Source of the DNA: Izemoplasma sp964435595
GTDB taxonomy: Bacteria > Bacillota_I > Bacilli_A > Izemoplasmatales > Izemoplasmataceae
Assembly: GCA_964435595.1 (NCBI GenBank)
Contig: CAYSZV010000003.1
Location: 36,116-100,115 of the forward strand
DNA length: 64,000 bases
Reading direction: 5' to 3'
In this document: positions 59,418 through 64,000 of the stretch, piece after piece
Position numbering within the stretch: position 1 is the first letter of the stretch
Layout of the letters: each line of letters begins with the position of its first letter
The notes under the pieces: model-generated
The model's database searches: none
What the model saw: the letters and a program-made list of their open reading frames with translations, nothing else
What the model was told of the DNA's origin: nothing
Position numbers and translations under genes: made by a program

Positions 59418-61061
59418 ATGGAAATTAATCATTTTATCAATACAATAATTGAAGAAGATATTAAATCTGGAAAACATAAAAAAGCAATTACGCGATTTCC
59501 TCCAGAACCGAATGGACTCTTGCATTTAGGACATGCTAGAGCGATTATCACAAACTACACCATGGCAAAAGAACACGGTGGATATTTTAATTTACGATTT
59601 GACGATACGAATCCTGTTAAAGAGGATACGATATTTGTAGAAGGAATTAAAAAGGATATCGAATGGCTCGGTTGTGAATGGGAAAACTTGTTATTCGCAA
59701 GTGATTATTTTGGAGAAATGTATAAAAGAGCGCTCTTGCTAGTAAAAAAAGGGCTTGCATATGTAGATGATTTATCTGCAGATGAAATAAATGAATACCG
59801 TGGAGACTTCAATACACCAGGTAAGGAAAGCCCTTATAGAAATAGAACAATTGAAGAAAACGAAACACTGTTTGTTGGAATGAAAGAAGGAAAGTACGAA
59901 GATGGAAGCCGTGTATTGCGTGCGAAAATTGATGTTACTAGTCCAAATATGAATATGAGGGATCCTGTGATATACAGAATTCAAAGAGCACATCATCATA
60001 ATACAGGTGATGAGTGGTGTATTTATCCAATGTATGATTTTGCTCATCCAATTGAAGATGCAATTGAGGGAATCACACATAGTTTATGTAGTCTTGAGTT
60101 TGAAGACCATAGACCTCTTTACGATTGGGTAGTAGAACAATGTGAAATGGAAAATGTACCAAGACAAATTGAATTTGGTAAACTAAAAATCGCAGGTGCA
60201 GTAATTGGTAAAAGATATATCAAAAAGCTTGTTGAAGATGGTCATGTAATGGGATGGGATGATCCTAGGCTAATTACATTAGGTGGATTAAGACGTAGAG
60301 GTGTACCACCGATGGCGATTCGTGATTTCATTATTTCTTTGGGTCTTCCAAAGAGCCAAGGTGAGACCGAAATTGAAATGTTATACACATTTGTAAGAGA
60401 CCATTTAAAACTAGAATCACCAAGATGCAATGCAGTGTTAGATCCTTTAAAATTAGTGATAACAAATTATCCAGAGGGTAAAGTGGAATATCTAGATGCT
60501 GAAAATAATCGTGAAAATGAAGCATTAGGATTTCGAAAAATTCCATTTAGTAGAGAAGTATACATTGAACGAGAAGATTTTATTGAAGTGAAACCAAACA
60601 AAAAGTGGAAACGTCTTGCAAAAGATGTTGAAGTCCGTTTAATGCATGCATATTTTGTGAAAGCAAATGAAATTATTAAAGACGAAAATGGAAAAATTAC
60701 TGAAGTTCATTGTACTTACGATCCTGAAACAAAATCCGGAAGCGGATTTACCGATCGCAAACCAAATGGAAACATTCATTTTGTAGATGCTACTATTAAT
60801 AAGGAAGCAGAATTTAGATTATTTGAGGATTTGGTTCTCGATTTCGAAAACAAGGAAATTCCGTTTTCTGAAAAAATTAATCCAAATTCATTGGTTATAA
60901 AAAATGGATTTGTTGAAAAGTCTTTAGATGAAACTCCTGGAGTTACGTATCAATTTACAAGAAACGGATATTATTGTGCAGATATAGATTCTACCTTGGA
61001 AATGCCCGTATATAACCGTATAGTATCACTTAAGTCATCATATAAACCAAAAACGAAGTAA
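59418..61061 (+). CDS. glnS: Glutaminyl-tRNA synthetase
   Basis: Charges tRNA-Gln directly. 547 residues, class I. HIGH region FPPEPNGLLHLGHARAI (about 27-43), RFDDTNPVKED (about 67), and the non-discriminating test passed by GlnRS-specific DEWCIYPMYDFAHPIEDAIE and the C-terminal beta barrels (GYYCADID near the end). The KMSKS loop is altered: VIGKRYIKKLV in place of VMSKRKL. GlnRS is uncommon in Firmicutes, which often use GatCAB. AGGGTGG precedes the ATG. Preceded by a Gln-codon leader peptide. Confidence 0.95.
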   Translation: MEINHFINTIIEEDIKSGKHKKAITRFPPEPNGLLHLGHARAIITNYTMAKEHGGYFNLRFDDTNPVKEDTIFVEGIKKDIEWLGCEWENLLFASDYFGEMYKRALLLVKKGLAYVDDLSADEINEYRGDFNTPGKESPYRNRTIEENETLFVGMKEGKYEDGSRVLRAKIDVTSPNMNMRDPVIYRIQRAHHHNTGDEWCIYPMYDFAHPIEDAIEGITHSLCSLEFEDHRPLYDWVVEQCEMENVPRQIEFGKLKIAGAVIGKRYIKKLVEDGHVMGWDDPRLITLGGLRRRGVPPMAIRDFIISLGLPKSQGETEIEMLYTFVRDHLKLESPRCNAVLDPLKLVITNYPEGKVEYLDAENNRENEALGFRKIPFSREVYIEREDFIEVKPNKKWKRLAKDVEVRLMHAYFVKANEIIKDENGKITEVHCTYDPETKSGSGFTDRKPNGNIHFVDATINKEAEFRLFEDLVLDFENKEIPFSEKINPNSLVIKNGFVEKSLDETPGVTYQFTRNGYYCADIDSTLEMPVYNRIVSLKSSYKPKTK

Positions 61062-61079
61062 TTTCACTTCGTTTTTTTT
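61051..61079 (+). terminator. Terminator after glnS
   Basis: ACGAAGT-AATTTC-ACTTCGT followed by TTTTTTT. Confidence 0.93.
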
Positions 61080-61089
61080 GCATTTGTTG

Positions 61090-61117
61090 TTGCAAATATT
61101 CAAAAGTAGTGTATTAT
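61090..61117 (+). promoter_or_regulatory. Promoter of the cold-shock gene
   Basis: TTGCAA (61090-61095)-N16-TATTAT (61112-61117). It leaves an untranslated leader of about 80 bases, as usual for csp mRNAs, whose folding often senses temperature. Confidence 0.6.
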
Positions 61118-61206
61118 TATATTGTTAGTATTCAAATGAAGTTAGAAATATGTAGTTATCTCTTCTGAAATTTGGTAGTAATAATAATGAAAAAGGAGGT
61201 ATTTAC

Positions 61207-61404
61207 ATGACTGGTAAAGTTAAATGGTTCAATTCTGAAAAAGGATACGGATTCATCACAACTGAAGAAGGTAATGACATTTTTGCTCATTTCTCTCAAA
61301 TTCAAAAAGATGGATTCAAAACTTTAGAAGAAGGTGAAGATGTAACATTTGAAGTAGTAGATGGAGAAAAAGGGCCACAAGCTACTAACATCGAAGTTCT
61401 ATAG
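61207..61404 (+). CDS. Cold-shock protein (CspA family)
   Basis: 65 residues, one cold-shock OB fold. RNP1 KGYGFITTEEG (about 12-22) and RNP2 DIFAHFSQI (about 24-32), with start MTGKVKWFN. It binds single-stranded RNA/DNA and melts mRNA structure. AAAGGAGG precedes the ATG. Monocistronic, between two terminators. Confidence 0.97.
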   Translation: MTGKVKWFNSEKGYGFITTEEGNDIFAHFSQIQKDGFKTLEEGEDVTFEVVDGEKGPQATNIEVL

Positions 61405-61414
61405 TTTTATAGAA

Positions 61415-61446
61415 AGAAAAAGACTAAATATTTAGTCTTTTTTTAT
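61415..61446 (+). terminator. Terminator after the cold-shock gene
   Basis: AAAAGACTAAA-TA-TTTAGTCTTTT followed by TTT. Confidence 0.9.
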
Positions 61447-61536
61447 TACCAAAATTAGTGATATAATTAAGTTGAAGTATACCGTTTTATTTTCTGCTTT
61501 ATAAAAATATAAAGTTTCAATATCTGGAGGGATATT

Positions 61537-62172
61537 ATGGAAATCAAAGGTAACAAGAAACAGCAAACAGAAGCGCGAATTAAAATGATTGGGAAAAAAA
61601 GATTTTTGGAATATGGCTTAAAAGAAACAATGTTTAGAGATATTGCAAAGAGTGCGAAAATGGATAGAAGAACGATTTATAGGTATTATCCTTCTAAAGA
61701 ACATTTACTTCTAGATATAGCTACAGATCTCTTTCGATATTTTTCTGAACAGTTTCTAGATGTCGAGTTCACAGATGAAATGAGTGGATTTGAAAAAATA
61801 AGTCACTTATTTGATGAATATTTTAGACTTCTGAATCAAACACCTGAGCTAATTTTGTTTTTAGGAATGATTGATATGAGTGTCGGGCAAAACCCACAGA
61901 ACAGAGAAATATATTTAGAATTGGATGAGTATGGTAAGAAGACTGATGAGAGATTAGCAGAGTTAATTGAAGAAGGACAAAGAGATGGTACTGTTGGTGC
62001 TTCTTTCCTTTCAAAAGAAACGGCTATAACAATTAATAACTCCCTTATCGCATTGGCAACAAGAGTAGCAGTGTATCAACCTAAATCACTATATAAAGTG
62101 GAAGGTTTTGTATGGAAAATGTTAAAAAATCAAGGAGAAATGTTCAAGAACTCACTGGAGTGCAGGGTATGA
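61537..62172 (+). CDS. TetR-family transcriptional regulator
   Basis: 211 residues. N-terminal helix-turn-helix (about 10-55): IGKKRFLEYGLKETMFRDIA followed by KMDRRTIYRYYPSKEHLLLD, the TetR pattern. The C-terminal ligand domain is divergent. Its stop overlaps the start of an alkyltransferase-like gene (ATGA), suggesting that it controls that gene or responds to the same signal. GGAGGG precedes the ATG. Confidence 0.9.
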   Translation: MEIKGNKKQQTEARIKMIGKKRFLEYGLKETMFRDIAKSAKMDRRTIYRYYPSKEHLLLDIATDLFRYFSEQFLDVEFTDEMSGFEKISHLFDEYFRLLNQTPELILFLGMIDMSVGQNPQNREIYLELDEYGKKTDERLAELIEEGQRDGTVGASFLSKETAITINNSLIALATRVAVYQPKSLYKVEGFVWKMLKNQGEMFKNSLECRV

Positions 62173-62468
62173 CAAAATTTACAGAAGATGTATTACATAT
62201 TATAGAAAACATACCAAAAGGAATGGTGATGACTTATGGACAAATTGCTGCATATGCGGATAACCCAAGAGGAGCAAGACAAGTTAGTCGTATTCTTCAT
62301 TCAATGTCAGAGAAATACCACTTACCATGGTGGAGAGTTATAAATTCAAAAGGAAGCATATCACTAACCGGTGAATTTGGATATATCCAAATTCAACACC
62401 TGTTACAAGAAGGAATCGAAGTAATTGATAAGAAAATAGACTTAAAAAAGCACTTATATAGACCCTAA
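62169..62468 (+). CDS. Alkyltransferase-like (MGMT-fold) protein without the active Cys
   Basis: 99 residues. The DNA-binding MGMT domain is clear: IPKGMVMTYGQIAAYADNPR and ARQVSRILHSM (Arg finger). The methyl-accepting PCHR motif reads PWWR, so it cannot repair alkyl-guanine itself. ATL proteins bind such lesions and hand them to nucleotide excision repair; mfd is elsewhere in this window. GGAG precedes the ATG, which overlaps the tetR stop. Confidence 0.9.
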   Translation: MTKFTEDVLHIIENIPKGMVMTYGQIAAYADNPRGARQVSRILHSMSEKYHLPWWRVINSKGSISLTGEFGYIQIQHLLQEGIEVIDKKIDLKKHLYRP

Positions 62469-62528
62469 AGTAGTCTTTATTAAAGCGCTTTTTATTTTTG
62501 CTTAAAAAGTGTGTAATTTATGTCAAAA

Positions 62529-62560
62529 CACTATGATATTATAGTGGTTTTTGCTATAAT
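62529..62560 (+). promoter_or_regulatory. Palindrome and -10 in front of pcrA
   Basis: CACTAT-GATATT-ATAGTG (62529-62546) just upstream of TATAAT (62555-62560). It does not match the Bacillus LexA box. A possible operator for pcrA. Confidence 0.4.
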
Positions 62561-62576
62561 AAAGTTAGGTGATACC

Positions 62577-64000
62577 ATGAATGATTTACTCAAAAATTTG
62601 AATGAAAAGCAATTAGAAGCAGTAATAAAAACAGAAGGTCCAGTAATGGCAATTGCAGGTGCTGGAAGTGGGAAAACGAGCGTTCTTACATCAAGAATCG
62701 CTTATTTAATATTGGAATTAGGAGTCGATCCAGATCGTATCCTGGCTTTGACATTTACAAACAAGGCAGCAAACGAGATGAAAAAGCGAATCAAAGAACA
62801 TCCTTCTTATAATGTTAAAGAACCTTCATGGGTATCAACATTCCATGCAATGTGTGTAAGATTTTTAAGAAAACACCATGTAGCGTTAGGATATCGAAAA
62901 AATTTTCAAATACTAGATGACGATGACACAACTCAAATCGTTAAAGCACGGTTAAAAGATATGAATGTGGATTTAAAAATGTTTAAACCCAAAGATATAA
63001 AAAGCATGATACAAAAAGTAAAAACAAACAGAACTGACGTATCTTCTTATGATGCAGGAGTACAAGTGGTGTTGAGCACAGCCTTTAAAAAATATCAAGA
63101 AACGTTGATAAATAATCATTTGATGGATTTTGATGATTTATTATTGAACACCATTAAACTCTTTGAAGAACATGAGGAAATTAGACAACAATATGAAGAC
63201 TATTTTCAATATGTCTTAATTGATGAATTTCAAGATACGAATGATATTCAATATGATTTAGTAAAGTTAATATTAGGTAAGAATAAGAACATATTTATTG
63301 TTGGAGATGAAGACCAAAGTATCTATAAGTTTAGAGGAGCAAACATAAGAAATATCAATAAATTTAAGAGCGATTATAAAGGGTATCATTTGGTACTCTT
63401 AGAACAAAATTACCGCTCAACAAATACAATTTTAGATGCAGCCAATGGTGTTATAAGCAAGAATAAATCTAGAATAGTAAAGAATTTATTTAGTACAAAA
63501 GGAAAGGGAGAAAATATAACCTTTTTCAAAGGAACAACCTCTCGAGATGAAGTGGAATATGTAGGGCTTGAGATTATGAAAAAGGTTCGTAAAGGATATT
63601 CATATAATGATTTTGCAATTCTTTATCGTGCAAACAATATATCGAGACAATTTGAAGATGTTTTTTTACAAAAACATATTCCATATCGTATATATGGAAA
63701 CACTTCATTCTTTAAACGAAAAGAAATCAAAGATTTAACGGCATATCTAAGACTTGTTATGGAAAGCGATGATGAAGTTACATTTGAACGAGTTATAACA
63801 ACACCAAGAAGAGGAGTCGGGACTGTAACTTTAAATAAGTTGAAGAATTTTAGAAATGCAGCAGGATACACAATGTATGAAGCGGTGGAACATTGTGAAG
63901 AGGTATTGAGTAAAAGTGCAAAAACAAAGCTAATGTTATTTGTTGAACAAATCAAAAGTTTCAGAAAATTACTAAATGAAGTCTCATTTAATGATTTCAT
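62577..64000 (+). CDS. pcrA: UvrD/PcrA-type ATP-dependent DNA helicase, N-terminal part
   Basis: Runs off the window: 474 codons seen of an expected 720 or so. A 3'-5' superfamily 1 helicase used in excision repair, rolling replication and RecA removal. MNDLLKNLNEKQLEAV start (Q motif), Walker A AGAGSGKTSVLTSR (about 26-39), motif Ia LALTFTNKAANEMKKR, motif II YVLIDEFQDTNDIQ (about 215-228), motif III IVGDEDQSIYKFRGA and motif IV LEQNYRSTNTIL. AGGTG precedes the ATG. PcrA is preferred over Rep/UvrD because of the Firmicutes background. Confidence 0.95.
   Translation, partial: MNDLLKNLNEKQLEAVIKTEGPVMAIAGAGSGKTSVLTSRIAYLILELGVDPDRILALTFTNKAANEMKKRIKEHPSYNVKEPSWVSTFHAMCVRFLRKHHVALGYRKNFQILDDDDTTQIVKARLKDMNVDLKMFKPKDIKSMIQKVKTNRTDVSSYDAGVQVVLSTAFKKYQETLINNHLMDFDDLLLNTIKLFEEHEEIRQQYEDYFQYVLIDEFQDTNDIQYDLVKLILGKNKNIFIVGDEDQSIYKFRGANIRNINKFKSDYKGYHLVLLEQNYRSTNTILDAANGVISKNKSRIVKNLFSTKGKGENITFFKGTTSRDEVEYVGLEIMKKVRKGYSYNDFAILYRANNISRQFEDVFLQKHIPYRIYGNTSFFKRKEIKDLTAYLRLVMESDDEVTFERVITTPRRGVGTVTLNKLKNFRNAAGYTMYEAVEHCEEVLSKSAKTKLMLFVEQIKSFRKLLNEVSFNDF

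Noticed and set aside
62440..62505. Terminator after the ATL gene
   Set aside because: AAAG/CTTT pairings are short and ambiguous, with no clear stem before the T run.
63623..64000. Open frame on the minus strand at the window end
   Set aside because: Antisense to pcrA, whose helicase motifs continue through this stretch.
1..64000. tRNA, rRNA, tmRNA, insertion sequences, prophage or attachment sites
   Set aside because: I scanned the larger gaps and found no cloverleaf, rRNA-like segment, transposase or integrase. None is supported by what I can see.

Overview
The window is about 64 kb of AT-rich, gene-dense bacterial chromosome around the replication origin. The order dnaN-dnaA / oriC / rpmH-rnpA-yidC-jag, the strong Shine-Dalgarno sites (GAGGTG, AGGAGG), the sigma-A promoters (TTGACA-N17-TATAAT) and families such as YutD, DUF1461, PyrR and Hsp33 all point to Firmicutes/Bacilli. 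UGA is used as a stop (for example mfd, tyrA, ispF), so this is not the Mycoplasma code. The mix of Mollicute-like features (no cell-wall gene in view, diadenylate cyclase without cdaR or glmM, many lineage-specific acidic envelope proteins) and a fuller metabolism (complete chorismate operon, MEP genes, GlnRS, class II ribonucleotide reductase) suggests a free-living Tenericutes-type lineage close to Izemoplasmatales or Haloplasma. That placement is an inference.

Layout. 1-2316: dnaN (partial), dnaA, origin, rpmH. 2335-9813: rnpA, yidC, jag, pth, mfd and purA, with a terminator-bearing purA leader. 9865-16999 (minus): one tight operon, tyrA-aroA-aroB-aroC-chorismate mutase-aroE/aroK fusion-aroQ-aroF, covering every step from PEP + E4P to chorismate plus prephenate dehydrogenase. 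It diverges from fhs over a shared control region with a cre-like site and a 19-base palindrome. 18905-26893: PadR with a DUF4097 protein (interrupted by 10 N), an M32 carboxypeptidase, a flavin reductase-folD-purB-DUF1461 operon, and a guanine-class riboswitch controlling a purine permease. 27722-38313: pyrR-glyA, an ANTAR antiterminator next to glnA (whose leader carries an ANTAR-like hairpin and a terminator), a PfkB kinase, hslO, dusB, hflX and B12-dependent nrdJ.

38615-43370: diadenylate cyclase, then an unusual two-gene unit. The first gene is a carotenoid-desaturase-like flavoprotein fused to an SCP2-like domain and about six membrane helices; the second is a membrane PAS protein with a degenerate GGDEF domain. 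An A-rich non-coding stretch follows. 43371-53544: ispD-ispF, PspC, MFS, YutD, NifU-like, S1 protein, pgi, EamA, YgjV-like, a DAG-kinase-family protein, and the t6A cluster tsaE-tsaB-rimI-tsaD.

53664-59263: four consecutive genes for proteins I cannot assign. They are an acidic exported protein, a CvpA-like membrane protein with a large outside domain, a three-helix membrane protein with a cytoplasmic domain, and a charged cytoplasmic protein. This is the best candidate here for an undescribed system, probably an envelope complex. 59335-64000: a nine-codon leader peptide with tandem Gln codons ahead of glnS, cold-shock protein, TetR plus an alkyltransferase-like protein, and the start of pcrA, which runs off the window. 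I saw no tRNA, rRNA, transposase, prophage or CRISPR array.
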